DNA of 64,000 nt from Allobrachymonas denitrificans DSM 15123 (lineage in GTDB: Bacteria; Pseudomonadota; Gammaproteobacteria; Burkholderiales; Burkholderiaceae_C), in NCBI RefSeq assembly GCF_900110225.1, contig NZ_FOCW01000002.1:208279-272278 (forward strand), read 5' to 3'. Shown one piece after another: positions 18,184-29,997 of the stretch (positions within the stretch are counted from its first letter, which is position 1; the number at the start of each line of letters is the position of its first letter). The position numbers were made by a program, and so were the translations under genes. The notes under the pieces were generated by a model. That model saw only the letters and a program-made list of their open reading frames with translations. It searched no databases and was not told the origin of the DNA.

Positions 18184-19371
18184 ATGCAATTCGCCTCCCG
18201 TCTGCAAAACTGCGAAACCTCTGCCATCCGCGAACTGTTCAAGCTGCTCGGCAAGCCAGGCATCATCAGCTTCGCCGGGGGCTTTCCGGATCCTGCGCTA
18301 TTTGACGTGGAGGGTTTCCGCGCCGCCAGCACCGATGCGCTGCAGCAGTGGCCGGGTGCGGCGCTGCAGTACGGTGCCACCGAAGGTTTTGGTCCGCTCA
18401 AGGAGCAGATCGCCATCCTCTCCAACAACAAGAGCGCGCCGCTGGCCGAAGACGATTTCATCGTCACCACCGGCAGCCAGCAGGCGCTGGACCTGATCGG
18501 CAAGTGCATGATCTCGCCCGGCGACAAGGTGATCGTGGAAGGCCCGACCTTTCTGGCCACCATCCAGTGCTTCCGCCTGTATGGCGCCGAGGTGATCAGC
18601 GCGCCCATCGACGGCGATGGCGTGCAGGTGGACAAGCTCGAAGCGCTGATTGCCGAGCACAAGCCCAAGCTGGTTTACCTGATTCCCACCTTTGGCAATC
18701 CGAGCGGCGCCATGCTGACGCTGGAGCGCCGCAAGCGCGTGCTGGAGCTGGCCGCGCAATACCAGACGCTGGTGGTGGAAGACGATCCGTATGGCGACCT
18801 GTTCTTCGACGCACCTCCGCCGCCCAGCCTGCTGGCGCTGAGCAACGACGTGCCCGGCAGCCGTGACTGGCTGGCCCACTGCGGCAGCCTGAGCAAGATC
18901 ATGTCGCCCGGCCTGCGTCTGGGCTGGCTGGTGGCGCCCAAGGCGCTGCTGTCCAATGCCGTGATGTGCAAGCAGTTCAGCGATGCCAACACCAGCACCT
19001 ACGCCCAGGCCACGGCCGCGGCCTATCTGCAAAGCAACCGCCTGCCGCAGGCGGTGAACCAGGTGCGCCGCGTCTATGCCGAGCGCGCCAGCTGCATGGC
19101 CGAGAGCCTGCACCGCGAACTGGGCGAAGCCGTGAGCTTCCACGCGCCGAGTGGCGGCATGTTCTTCTGGCTGCGTCTGACGGGCGCCAATGGCGGCGAG
19201 ACAGATGCCGGAAAGTTTGCCCAGCGCGCCGTCGAGAAACTGGTGGCTTTCGTGCCGGGCGCGCCGTTCTTTGCGCAGCAGCCGGATCCTGCGTGCTTCC
19301 GCATGAGCTTTGCCACCTCGGATCTGGAGAAGATCGAGGAAGGCGTGCGGCGCATGGGGCAGGCGCTGTAA
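18184..19371 (+). CDS. PLP-dependent aminotransferase, LysN/2-aminoadipate or aromatic type
   Basis: A 395-residue fold-type I aminotransferase of the class seen as LysN or as the catalytic half of MocR proteins. It opens with IRELFKLLGKPGIISFAGGFPDP. TGSQQALDLIGK binds phosphate; PTFGNPSGAML and VVEDDPYGDLFFD are cofactor-side motifs; the Schiff-base lysine is in CGSLSKIMSPGLRLGW. There is no N-terminal GntR helix-turn-helix, so it is an enzyme, not a regulator. ATG 18184 begins right at the conserved region; the frame is open further upstream. It is divergent from nth. The amino-acid substrate cannot be fixed from sequence. Confidence 0.88.
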   Translation: MQFASRLQNCETSAIRELFKLLGKPGIISFAGGFPDPALFDVEGFRAASTDALQQWPGAALQYGATEGFGPLKEQIAILSNNKSAPLAEDDFIVTTGSQQALDLIGKCMISPGDKVIVEGPTFLATIQCFRLYGAEVISAPIDGDGVQVDKLEALIAEHKPKLVYLIPTFGNPSGAMLTLERRKRVLELAAQYQTLVVEDDPYGDLFFDAPPPPSLLALSNDVPGSRDWLAHCGSLSKIMSPGLRLGWLVAPKALLSNAVMCKQFSDANTSTYAQATAAAYLQSNRLPQAVNQVRRVYAERASCMAESLHRELGEAVSFHAPSGGMFFWLRLTGANGGETDAGKFAQRAVEKLVAFVPGAPFFAQQPDPACFRMSFATSDLEKIEEGVRRMGQAL

Positions 19372-19471
19372 GTCCTGCTGGCTGGCCGCCTGCGGCATGC
19401 CTTGAGGACTGTGCAGGGGTGATCGCGCCCTGGCTAGTGGCAGGCAATGCCCCTCCGGATTGCCTTGCAAA

Positions 19472-19555
19472 CCCTGAAATATCAGGGAATACCCGCGTGT
19501 CCGCACAACTCCACGCAAGCCTCAGGGTTGCCGTTTTTCGATTAATCTCGAGATT
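19472..19555. promoter_or_regulatory. Two palindromes upstream of ppc
   Basis: The 243-base gap before ppc has CCCTGAAATATCAGGG (19472-19487), a 6-bp inverted repeat around AATA, and a perfect 12-base palindrome AATCTCGAGATT (19544-19555). The second is about 60 bases before the ppc start. They could be operator sites or, for the first, a terminator-like hairpin of the upstream gene without a T tract. No regulator can be named. Confidence 0.35.
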
Positions 19556-19614
19556 TTTGAATCCAGCCCAGATGGCTGGAGTGAATTTTTCTGCCTTTCC
19601 CTTGTGAGACGCCC

Positions 19615-22431
<2,817 letters not shown>

Positions 22432-22995
22432 TCACCCGGCAATCCGCGCCCACAGCAGGCGCAGTTGCAACCCCCAGTTGCTCGTCAGCCCCACGGTGCG
22501 GCTGGAGATGGTGCCATCCGGCGCCAGGATGATGAAGCTGGGGGTGGAATTCACGCCGAAGGTGCGTGCGATGTCGCCTTGCGGGTCCATGGCGCTGTTC
22601 CAGCGCAGCCCGCTTTTCTGCTCATAGGCCGCCACCGTGCTGGCGGGGCCGGACTGCATGGCGATCGGCAGCACCGGATACTTCTGCACCAGCGCATCCA
22701 CCGAACCCTGCTCCAGCTTGCAAATCGGGCACCAGGTGGCCCAGAAATACAGCACCACCGGCTCGCCGGCATGCTGCTGGCGCCACTGGGTAAGCGTCTG
22801 GCTGTTGCCGGCCGTCACGGCACGCTCGAATTGCACCTCGGGCGCCTGCCCCGACGCCATGTTGCGCGTCTGCCAGAGATGGGCGGCGAGAAAGGCAGCG
22901 AACAGGATGGCGATGTTGATGGCCCAGGAGCGGGCGCGACGGCGCCAGGGGGAGGGGAGGGAAGGAGTGGAGGATGACTCGTTCGGTTCTTGCAT
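22432..22995 (-). CDS. Membrane-anchored thioredoxin-like protein disulfide reductase (TlpA/ScsD type)
   Basis: A 187-residue protein with one N-terminal membrane anchor (INIAILFAAFLAAHLW, about residues 25-42) and a periplasmic thioredoxin fold. The redox motif is WATWCPIC, and the cis-proline loop is GVNSTPSFIIL. CPIC and the surrounding sequence match the ScsD/TlpA-like branch rather than DsbE with a cytochrome c role, though a role in keeping periplasmic thiols reduced is as far as sequence goes. Start at 22995 (MQEPNESS) or 23007. Confidence 0.85.
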   Translation of the reverse strand: MQEPNESSSTPSLPSPWRRRARSWAINIAILFAAFLAAHLWQTRNMASGQAPEVQFERAVTAGNSQTLTQWRQQHAGEPVVLYFWATWCPICKLEQGSVDALVQKYPVLPIAMQSGPASTVAAYEQKSGLRWNSAMDPQGDIARTFGVNSTPSFIILAPDGTISSRTVGLTSNWGLQLRLLWARIAG

Positions 22996-23155
22996 GCGGG
23001 AAAGCATAGCGGCGAAGCTGGCTGAAAACGTGTGCAGCGGTAATACCTGAGCCGCGAATGCGGCTGCGAACGAAGCTGATGCGGGAATTGACACGATGCA
23101 GGAGAGCAATCACTTATTCCCTCGTCTTCAGAGTTGAGAGAGTCGCTCAGATCAT

Positions 23156-23226
23156 GTGTATACAAAACCCGATTTTCTATACATGTCGAAGCTGACGTGT
23201 ATAAAAATGGCGGGTTTCCTATACAT
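23156..23226. promoter_or_regulatory. Pair of direct copies of a GTGTATA-n-TATACAT inverted repeat
   Basis: The 370-base region between the thioredoxin-like gene and the nitronate monooxygenase gene is AT-rich compared with its surroundings. It holds two related elements: GTGTATA (23156-23162) with TATACAT (23178-23184), and GTGTATA (23197-23203) with TATACAT (23220-23226). The period is 41-42 bases, near four helical turns. Each spacer contains a C- or G-rich core (ACCCG, GGCGGG) flanked by A and T runs, so each unit resembles the reverse complement of the other. This looks like a tandem operator for an unknown dimeric regulator. Confidence 0.5.
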
Positions 23227-23365
23227 ATGGGTCGTTGAAGTGGTGGGCAAGATGTGCTCTGACCAGTCCGGATGTCAACGTCATTGGCAAGGCTGGCAAC
23301 AGGGACTTGCACGGCGGATTTACCATCAGGGTTGCTTTGAACTCCATTGAATGAGAGCAACACGC

Positions 23366-24430
23366 ATGGCTTCGTCCCCTGAATTTCTTGCGCGCCTGGG
23401 CATCACGTACCCCATCATCCAGGCCCCGATGGCAGGAACCTCGACGCCTGCCCTGGCCGCCGCTGTCTCCAACGCCGGTGGTCTGGGCTCACTCGGCATC
23501 GGAGCCAATACGGTTGCTCAGGCGCGGCAGATGATTAAGGACACACGCGCCCTGACCGACAAGCCCTTCAACATTAATGTCTTTTGCCACGCCCCGGCGC
23601 AGCGTGATGCAGTGCGCGAAGCGGCGTGGCTGCAGCATCTGGCACCGCTGTTCGCCGAGGTGGGTGCAGACCTGCCGGCGACGCTGAACGAGATCTATCC
23701 CACCTTCGTGCAGGATGCATCTGCCTTGCAGATGCTGCTTGAACTGCGACCTGCCGTGGTGAGTTTCCATTTCGGTCTGCCATCGGCGGCGGCTATCGAG
23801 GCCTTGCGCGAAGCGGGCATTTTCACCATGGCCACGGCGACCAATCTGCAGGAAGCTGCGCTGATCGAGCAGGCTGGCGTCAATGCCATCGTGGCCCAGG
23901 GCATCGAGGCAGGCGGGCATCGCGGCATGTTCGATCCCGAGGCGGTGGACGAGCGCTGGAGTACGGCGGTGCTGGTGCGCATGCTGGTCAGGCAGACGGC
24001 GCTGCCGGTGATTGCGGCTGGCGGCATCATGGACGGTGCCGGCATCCGCGCCATGCTGGATCTGGGGGCTGCTGCTGTGCAACTCGGCACGGCATTCATC
24101 CTGTGTCCCGAATCGGCGGCCAATGCCAGCTATCGCCAGAATCTCAGGAGTGAACGCGCCGCGCGCACGCAACTGACGGCGGCCATTTCCGGCCGTCCGG
24201 CGCGTGGCATGGTGAACCGCCTGATTGCGCACGGCGAGGCAACGGGCAGTCCGCCAGCGGCCGGCTATCCCATGGCCTACGATGCCGCCAAACAATTGCA
24301 TGCGGCTGCCAGTCAGCAGGGCAATCACGAGTTTGCCGCGCAGTGGGCAGGGCAGGGCGCTCCGCTGGCTAGGGAAATGCCGGCGGCAGAGCTTGTGGAG
24401 TTGCTGGTCAGGGAGTGGCGGCAAGACTGA
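23366..24430 (+). CDS. Nitronate monooxygenase (2-nitropropane dioxygenase family)
   Basis: A 354-residue FMN-dependent TIM-barrel enzyme that oxidises alkyl nitronates such as propionate 3-nitronate. Signatures are the N-terminal [28 protein letters not shown], the [14 protein letters not shown] flavin loop with catalytic-type His, and [21 protein letters not shown] 23366 begins next to the conserved LGITYPII segment; ATG 23351 would add five residues. A pair of inverted repeats about 140-210 bases upstream may be its operator. It is transcribed alone, with a convergent terminator-bearing gene next. Confidence 0.9.
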   Translation: MASSPEFLARLGITYPIIQAPMAGTSTPALAAAVSNAGGLGSLGIGANTVAQARQMIKDTRALTDKPFNINVFCHAPAQRDAVREAAWLQHLAPLFAEVGADLPATLNEIYPTFVQDASALQMLLELRPAVVSFHFGLPSAAAIEALREAGIFTMATATNLQEAALIEQAGVNAIVAQGIEAGGHRGMFDPEAVDERWSTAVLVRMLVRQTALPVIAAGGIMDGAGIRAMLDLGAAAVQLGTAFILCPESAANASYRQNLRSERAARTQLTAAISGRPARGMVNRLIAHGEATGSPPAAGYPMAYDAAKQLHAAASQQGNHEFAAQWAGQGAPLAREMPAAELVELLVREWRQD

Positions 24431-24558
24431 GCCCGTGATGGCGCTCGCGCCTGCGTGCATGGACAGTGGATTCTGCCGAGACGTGATTGCTGCTCTTCAG
24501 TTGTGCGCGTCATGAACGGCTATATTCCCGGTGGGCGAACTCCTTTGCGTTGCACAAG

Positions 24559-24595
24559 GAAAAACCGGCTGTCTCCCAAGGAACACAGCCGGTTT
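24559..24595 (-). terminator. Rho-independent terminator of the mechanosensitive channel gene
   Basis: Read on the minus strand, AAACCGGCTGT pairs with ACAGCCGGTTT (11 bp, 12-base loop) and runs into TTTTTCC. It lies 18 bases after the stop of the channel gene. Confidence 0.85.
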
Positions 24596-24612
24596 GCAGC
24601 TACTTCAGACGT

Positions 24613-26193
24613 TTAGACCAGCGGCGGCTGGCCCTCGTTGTCCGCAGCGGGCTTGGCGGCGACAGCCTCATCCGGCAGCACCAGCGCACTGTCCTTCTTG
24701 CAGGCGCCCTTGAAGCAGCAGTCCACCCACTGGTTGGCCAGGCGCGCAGCCGCTTCGCGGCCACCCAGACCAAAGGCGAGGGCCACAGCCACGGCCACGG
24801 CGCCCAGCGTCAGGCCGAAGGCCAGATAGACGATCTCGTTGGCCACACCCATGGCACGCAGCCCCATGGCGATCACCAGACCCAGAATGGCAAAACGCGC
24901 GATGTTGGCGATCAGGCCGGAAGAATGATCGGCACGGCTCAGCGCCTGGTAGGCCAGGTTGGCCAGCCAGAAGCCGATGATCATGATCACGCTGCCCAGC
25001 AGGATGTCGCCGCCGAAGGCGGTGAAAGTGGTCAGCAGGTCGCTCACCTGGGTGAAGCCGAGCTGGTTGGCCGCCTCGACCACGGCAAACAGCATGGCGA
25101 AGAACATCAGCAGACTGCCGGCCAGGTTGGAGGGCAGCAGGCTGCCGCTGAACATGCGCTGCATGCCGAGCTTGGCGGGCAGCGCATCGGCACCCACGTT
25201 CTGCAGCAGCGAGCGCAGCAGCATGGCGGCAAAGCGCGCCACGTACCAGGTCAGCAGCACGATGACGACGGCGGCGATGATGTGCGGCACGGCGGTCAGG
25301 AACTGCTGCAGCATGTCCGTGGCGGGGCGGCTGATGGCTTCGATTTTCAGGGCATCGAGTGCGGCGATCAGCGCCGGCACCAGCACCATGATGTAGACGA
25401 TGGTGCCGCCCAGGCTGGACAGGCGCAGGCCGTTGGCAGGCGCTTCGGTGGCAGCCACTTGCGCAGCGGTATGGCCGAGCTTGTTGCCCAGATTGTCGGC
25501 CCCCATGGCAGCCAGCAGGTTGCTCACCAGGCCGCGCAGGATGCGTGCGACGATCCAGCCCACCACACCGATCATCAGGGCGGCTAGGATGTTGGGCGCC
25601 ATGGCCAGTGTCTTGTCGAGCATGGCCTGCATGGGTTGCAGCAGGCCGGTCATTTCCAGCGCGCCCAGGATGGCCGGCAGGAACAGCAGGATCACCAGCC
25701 AGAAGGCCACGTTGCCCGCGTTGTGGCTGACCGGCGCCATGCCGGCTTCGGCGCTCAGGCGCTCATCCAGGCGCGTGGCGTTCAGGGCCTTGCTCACGCC
25801 GATCCTGATCAGCGTGGCCACCACCCAGGCCACCAGACCGATCACGCCCGCGGCAAAGATGCGCGGCAGATAGCGCAGCACGTCCGTCAGCATGACGGCC
25901 AGCGGCGCCGACACGGTGGACAGGTTCAGTGCACTGAGTGCAGCCACGACGGCGGCCAGCAGGATGAGCCAGAACACCGCAATGGCGATCGGCGATTCGG
26001 CATCGACCTGGCGGCCGGTGCTGGTGTTGATGCGCTGGTTGAGCTTGCTCATGCCCAGCAGACGACGCACGCCGGCGCGTGCAATGATGGCGATGATCCA
26101 GCCGATGGCAAAAATGGCCAGCGCGCCCAGAATCTGGGGTAACTGCGAGCCGACCGTGTTCTGCATGGCCGTGGTGAAGGCGGTGGTATCCAT
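24613..26193 (-). CDS. Mechanosensitive ion channel-like membrane protein with repeated TM_helix domains
   Basis: A 526-residue inner-membrane protein built of repeated hydrophobic units, each with an ILGALAIFAIGWIIAIIARAG-like helix followed by an amphipathic stretch. Examples are PRIFAAGVIGLVAWVVATLI, PNILAALMIGVVGWIVARIL and PHIIAAVVIVLLTWYVARFA. This is the TM_helix (CmpX-type) arrangement in MscS-related proteins. The soluble MscS beta domain is not evident; the tail ends in a Cys-containing segment (CCFKGACKK) after ALAFGLGGREAAARLANQW, which is the family pore-helix-like motif. A strong Shine-Dalgarno sequence (GAGGAGGG) precedes the start. Confidence 0.85.
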   Translation of the reverse strand: MDTTAFTTAMQNTVGSQLPQILGALAIFAIGWIIAIIARAGVRRLLGMSKLNQRINTSTGRQVDAESPIAIAVFWLILLAAVVAALSALNLSTVSAPLAVMLTDVLRYLPRIFAAGVIGLVAWVVATLIRIGVSKALNATRLDERLSAEAGMAPVSHNAGNVAFWLVILLFLPAILGALEMTGLLQPMQAMLDKTLAMAPNILAALMIGVVGWIVARILRGLVSNLLAAMGADNLGNKLGHTAAQVAATEAPANGLRLSSLGGTIVYIMVLVPALIAALDALKIEAISRPATDMLQQFLTAVPHIIAAVVIVLLTWYVARFAAMLLRSLLQNVGADALPAKLGMQRMFSGSLLPSNLAGSLLMFFAMLFAVVEAANQLGFTQVSDLLTTFTAFGGDILLGSVIMIIGFWLANLAYQALSRADHSSGLIANIARFAILGLVIAMGLRAMGVANEIVYLAFGLTLGAVAVAVALAFGLGGREAAARLANQWVDCCFKGACKKDSALVLPDEAVAAKPAADNEGQPPLV

Positions 26194-26416
26194 GTATGAC
26201 GTCCCTCCTCTGATGCTTGTACGGAGCGCGCGAACGCGCAGCGAAGATGAAACCGCTGCGAGACGGGGCAGGCCCCCGCCTCAGGCAGCTTCGGGTTTCA
26301 CCATAGCACAGGGGTGTGACAGGGACGACCGGGATAGCCCCGGAAATGCTTAATGCGGATGGCGTTTGCGCACGGAACGGGGCTTTTTCACGCTGTCGCC
26401 CGGACGGTGGGCAGGA

Positions 26417-27130
26417 TCAGCCCAGCACTTCCAGCAGACGGTCCAGTCCGCCCTCATTGATCGCCACCATGGCCTGGTTGCGCACGGCGGGCTTGGCGTG
26501 GTAGGCCACGGACAGGCCGGCCACGGCCATCATCTTCAGGTCGTTGGCGCCATCGCCCATGGCAATGGTCTGCTCGGGCGGAATGCCCATCAGCGTGGCC
26601 ACTTCCAGCAGGGTGCGGGCCTTTTCCGCGCCATCGCAGATATCGCCCCAGGCCTGATCGATCATGCGACCGGTGAGTTGGCCGTCCACGACTTCCAGCA
26701 GGTTGGCGCGCGTGAAATCGATGCCCAGACGCTGGCGGATGCGCTCGGTGAAGAAGGTGAAGCCGCCAGACACCAGCAGGATCTTGAGGCCGGCGTTCTT
26801 GCAGGCCTGGATCAGCGCTTCCACGCCGGGATTCAGGCGCAGGCGCTCGTCGTAGATCTGCTGCAGGGCACTCTCGGGCACGCCTTCGAGCAGGGCGACG
26901 CGCTGGCGCAGGCTTTCCTTGTAGTCGCTGATCAGTCCCTGCATGGCAGCCTCGGTGATGGCCGCCACTTCTTCCTTCTTGCCCACGGCTGCGGCAATTT
27001 CGTCCACGCACTCGATATTGATCAGCGTCGAATCCATGTCGAACGCGATCAGCTTGTAATCGGAGAGGTTCTTGAGGACGGGTTGCTCGCGGACGACCAG
27101 GGAAGAATCTTGGCTCATGATGGGCTGCAT
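26417..27130 (-). CDS. serB: Phosphoserine phosphatase
   Basis: The last step of serine synthesis, hydrolysing phosphoserine. The product (237 residues from 27130, 233 from 27118) is the short SerB without ACT domains. HAD motif I is IAFDMDSTLI, with the nucleophilic Asp; motif II is LLVSGGFTFF; a Lys motif lies further on; motif III is AMGDGANDLKMM. Start 27130 (MQPIMSQDSS) has an AGGGA sequence 13 bases upstream; start 27118 would drop four residues. The open frame extends farther upstream, but that part lies across the following gene's end. serC is also in this window, about 28 kb away. Confidence 0.94.
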   Translation of the reverse strand: MQPIMSQDSSLVVREQPVLKNLSDYKLIAFDMDSTLINIECVDEIAAAVGKKEEVAAITEAAMQGLISDYKESLRQRVALLEGVPESALQQIYDERLRLNPGVEALIQACKNAGLKILLVSGGFTFFTERIRQRLGIDFTRANLLEVVDGQLTGRMIDQAWGDICDGAEKARTLLEVATLMGIPPEQTIAMGDGANDLKMMAVAGLSVAYHAKPAVRNQAMVAINEGGLDRLLEVLG

Positions 27131-27173
27131 GCGGATGGGAATCCCTCTATTGTAGAAGGAGGGGTGTGACAAT

Positions 27174-28304
27174 TCAGGTCCGGAAGCGCGCGGGTGACAG
27201 CTTTTCGGCAAGCACGCCCTGCTGCAGCAAGGCATCGGGCAGCGGCTGGCCCAGCAGCTGCGCCGCCGCGGCCATGCCCATGGCGGCGCTGGTCTGGATG
27301 CCATAGCCGCCCTGGCCGGCTACCCAGAAGAAGCCCGGCACCTCGGGGTCGAAGCCGTTGACCATCTCGCCATCGGGCGCAAAGGTGCGCAGGCCGGCCC
27401 AGGTGTGGCTGGGGCGACGGATCTCCAGTGTGGTCATCCGCTGGATGTGGTCGATGCCGATGGCCACGTCCAGCTCTTCGGCCTGCACGTCGTGCGGCTC
27501 GACCGGGTCGGCGTTGGCGGGAGAGCCCAGCAGCTGGGCCGCATCGGGCTTGAGATACCAGTCCTCGGCCACGCCGATGGCCATGGGCCAGGCCTGGATG
27601 TGGGCTCCGGGTGGCGGGGCGAAGGTGAAGGCCGAGCGCCGGTGCGGCTGCAACCCCAGCGGCCTGACGCCGGCGAGGCGTGCAATGGGGTCGGCCCAGG
27701 CACCTGCAGCGTTGACCACGACCGGCGCTTCGAAAGTGCCGGCGCTGGTGTCCACGCGCCATGTATCGCCCGTGCGGGTGAGGGCGGTCACTTCGGCATG
27801 GTTCACCAGTGTGCCGCCCGCCTGCCGCAGGCTGCGCAGATAGCCCTGGTGCAGCGCATGCACGTCGATGTCACAGGGATCGGCATCGTGGAGCGCGCCT
27901 GCCACCTGCTCCGGTCGCAGCACGGGCAGCAAGGCCAGTGCTTCTTCCACGGAAACGCGACGCAGATGCGGGCACTGGCCGTGCAGGGTGTCCCATTCGG
28001 CCTGCAGCTCCGCTTCCTGCCCGGGCGCGGCAACGATGAGCGTGCCGCGCGGCGTGAGCAGGGGATGCTCGGCAAACCCTGCCGGCGGGTTTTCGAGAAA
28101 GGCGCGGCTGGCGCGGGTGAGGGCGCGCACTTGCGGCGGACCGTAGCTCTCCATGAACAGGGCCGCCGAGCGGCCGGTGGCGTGGTAGCCGGGCTGCGAT
28201 TCGCGCTCCAGCAGCAGCACGCGTGCATGCGGTGCCAGCCAGTGCGCGGCCGAAGCGCCGGCAATGCCTGCGCCGATGATGATGACGTCAGCAGTCTGTG
28301 ACAT
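27174..28304 (-). CDS. FAD-dependent amine/amino-acid oxidoreductase (DAO family)
   Basis: A 376-residue enzyme with an N-terminal Rossmann motif (VIIIGAGIAGASAAHWLA), then GYHATGRSAALF, and the C-terminal FAD-binding GQGGYGIQTSAAMGMAAA. This is the D-amino-acid dehydrogenase/glycine oxidase type (DAO fold), closest in pattern to proteins annotated as D-arginine dehydrogenase-like. No membrane anchor is present. A good Shine-Dalgarno sequence (CAGGGAGAAACC) precedes the ATG at 28304, so the upstream extension of the frame is not used. The substrate is unknown. Confidence 0.88.
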   Translation of the reverse strand: MSQTADVIIIGAGIAGASAAHWLAPHARVLLLERESQPGYHATGRSAALFMESYGPPQVRALTRASRAFLENPPAGFAEHPLLTPRGTLIVAAPGQEAELQAEWDTLHGQCPHLRRVSVEEALALLPVLRPEQVAGALHDADPCDIDVHALHQGYLRSLRQAGGTLVNHAEVTALTRTGDTWRVDTSAGTFEAPVVVNAAGAWADPIARLAGVRPLGLQPHRRSAFTFAPPPGAHIQAWPMAIGVAEDWYLKPDAAQLLGSPANADPVEPHDVQAEELDVAIGIDHIQRMTTLEIRRPSHTWAGLRTFAPDGEMVNGFDPEVPGFFWVAGQGGYGIQTSAAMGMAAAAQLLGQPLPDALLQQGVLAEKLSPARFRT

Positions 28305-28488
28305 GGTTTCTCCCTGGATGCGCGCACGATAGCACCGTGCCGGGGAGAGTGCCAACTGCGGCTGCAGTGCTACCTGCAGGCCGTGTGGAGACTCTGGCGT
28401 TACATGCGGGGTTGATCGCGGACAAGAAAGCACCTTGAAGTGTGTCAACCCTCGGGACACTTACAAAACTTGTGATTAGAATGGTTTC

Positions 28489-28935
28489 GTGGTGCAAGGT
28501 TTCCGGTATCCCCCTCTCTGCCGAAAGAACAAGGCCCATCGTCTGGCTCTCTGGATGATGGCTTTGGCCATGTTCGTGCAAGTGATGTCGAGCGTGTTCA
28601 GCGCCGGCTTCGTGGCACGGCTGGCGGGGGTGGCCCTGAATCCCGCCGATATCGTCATCTGTACGGTCGATGGCATGTACTCCATGCCATGGAACGCCCA
28701 GAATTCCCCGGACGAAGACGGCGCGCCGGCATCCGGCATGATGGGGTCCTGCCCCTATTGCGTGCTGGCGAGCGCTCCTCCACTGCCAGGTGAGCCCATT
28801 GCCCAGGGTATGCTCCTTCCCAGGGTTGCGGTCAGCCAGAGCTGGATAGCGCAGGATACGCCACCGACAGGCACGTCTGCCTTCCGAAAGCATGCGCCAA
28901 CACGAGCGCCCCCCGCGCAGATCCATCTGGCCTGA
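28489..28935 (+). CDS. DUF2946-type exported protein
   Basis: A 148-residue protein with a Lys/Arg-rich start and one hydrophobic helix at about residues 20-47, probably a signal peptide or anchor. Later it has a CPYC pair (SCPYCVLASAPP), a short His/Met-poor middle and a proline-rich tail. The CPxC segment near the C-terminal third is typical of DUF2946 proteins, which sit beside copper genes and are suspected to bind copper. Start is GTG 28489 (GTG GTG). It precedes a SCO gene and copper-type cluster on the same strand, so a metal role is plausible. Confidence 0.7.
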   Translation: MVQGFRYPPLCRKNKAHRLALWMMALAMFVQVMSSVFSAGFVARLAGVALNPADIVICTVDGMYSMPWNAQNSPDEDGAPASGMMGSCPYCVLASAPPLPGEPIAQGMLLPRVAVSQSWIAQDTPPTGTSAFRKHAPTRAPPAQIHLA

Positions 28936-29000
28936 TCTGCGCTAACTCCCTCTTTCTACTGTGATGCCCCGACAGGGTGCACAGACCTGCCGCGCAAATC

Positions 29001-29026
29001 AGGCCCCTCGTTGACGGGGCCTTGTG
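29001..29026 (+). terminator. Weak terminator-like hairpin
   Basis: AGGCCCC pairs with GGGGCCT and is followed by TGTGT rather than a clean T run. It lies between the DUF2946 and SCO genes, so these two may be partly uncoupled. Confidence 0.4.
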
Positions 29027-29104
29027 TCATGGGCTGCCGTTTTCCTCTGATTTGTTTGCCCCCTGCGCAGAGCTGTGCTCGGCTGCGGGATTTCTGGGGG
29101 TGTG

Positions 29105-29713
29105 ATGCTGGTTCATTCAGAATTTTCCCGTCGCAGTTTTCTGCTGGCCGTGCCCGGCCTGACCGTACTGGCCGCCGGCTGCGGCGATGGACAGACCGAT
29201 GCCGCCGAGAGCGGCAAGATGCTGTGGCAGGCCGATCCGGCTGCCAGGCTCTATGGTTCCCAGGGCGAGTTGCCCCTCGATACGCTCAAGGACAAGGCGC
29301 TGCTGGTGTTCTTCGGCTATGTGCGCTGCCCCGACATCTGCCCCACCAGCCTGTCCGTGGTGGCCCAGGTGCTGACCGGCCTGAGCCCCGAAGAGCGCGC
29401 CAAGATGCGCGCCGTGTTCGTCACGCTTGATCCGAACCGTGATCAGCCCGAAGTGCTGAGCAGCTACGTCAAGCTGTTCCATCCCGATGTGCTGGCGCTG
29501 CGCAGCACCGAGCCCAAGCTCAAGGAAATCGCCAAGGCCTTCCGCGTCTACTACGTGCTGCAGAAGCCGGCCGAGGGTGCAGCCAGCGATGTCTACGCGG
29601 TCGACCATACCGCCCATACCGGCCTCGTCAACGCCAAGGGCCGGCTGGTGAAGCTGATTCCCTACGGCACCCAGGCCGAACCCATGCGCAAGAGCCTGCG
29701 CGAGGCTTTGTGA
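29105..29713 (+). CDS. SCO1/SenC-family copper-binding protein
   Basis: A 202-residue protein with a twin-arginine-like start (SRRSFLLAVPGLTVLAAGCG); the Cys in AAGC suggests a lipoprotein. The periplasmic thioredoxin-like domain has the copper ligands of SCO proteins: C-x3-C in VRCPDICPTSL and the distal His in VDHTAHTGLV. The family loads CuA or CuB sites of oxidases, or serves other cuproenzymes. The chosen start has GGGGGTG just upstream. The stop overlaps the next start (TGATG). First gene of a tight run that continues through the ABC transporter. Confidence 0.93.
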   Translation: MLVHSEFSRRSFLLAVPGLTVLAAGCGDGQTDAAESGKMLWQADPAARLYGSQGELPLDTLKDKALLVFFGYVRCPDICPTSLSVVAQVLTGLSPEERAKMRAVFVTLDPNRDQPEVLSSYVKLFHPDVLALRSTEPKLKEIAKAFRVYYVLQKPAEGAASDVYAVDHTAHTGLVNAKGRLVKLIPYGTQAEPMRKSLREAL

Positions 29714-29997
29714 TGGCGCGCCCGTCCAGCGTGGCGCTGGGCCTGCTGGCGGCTGGCATGCTGGCCATGGGTGCCAGCCTGCTCGAAGTGGCGCTGGCAG
29801 ACCACGTTAGCGACAGCGGCCTGCAGCAGACGCAGGCGCTCACGCGCCAGCTGGGCCTGACCGATCCCGCCCTGATGACCGAGGCGCGGTACGGCCGCCA
29901 CCTTTCGCAGGCCGACCGCCACACCCCCTTCCAGGATCACCCCCTGGCCTTTGACCACTTCCCCACCGGCTCCCTGTTGCCGGCGCCCCGCCCATGA
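29713..29997 (+). CDS. Small exported protein of unknown function in the SCO/ABC cluster
   Basis: A 94-residue protein with a hydrophobic N-terminal segment (VALGLLAAGMLAMGASLLEVALA), then a short polar region with several His residues (GRHL, DRHTPF, DHPLAFDHF) and a proline-rich end. It overlaps the SCO stop and runs into the permease start by four bases, so it is probably real. The His-rich tail would suit metal binding; this is inference. I recognise no family. Confidence 0.65.
   Translation: MARPSSVALGLLAAGMLAMGASLLEVALADHVSDSGLQQTQALTRQLGLTDPALMTEARYGRHLSQADRHTPFQDHPLAFDHFPTGSLLPAPRP

Noticed and set aside
28412..28425. TTGATCGCGGACAA as a second FNR box before the DUF2946 gene
   Set aside because: Only the left half-site fits; the right half differs at two of five positions, including key bases.
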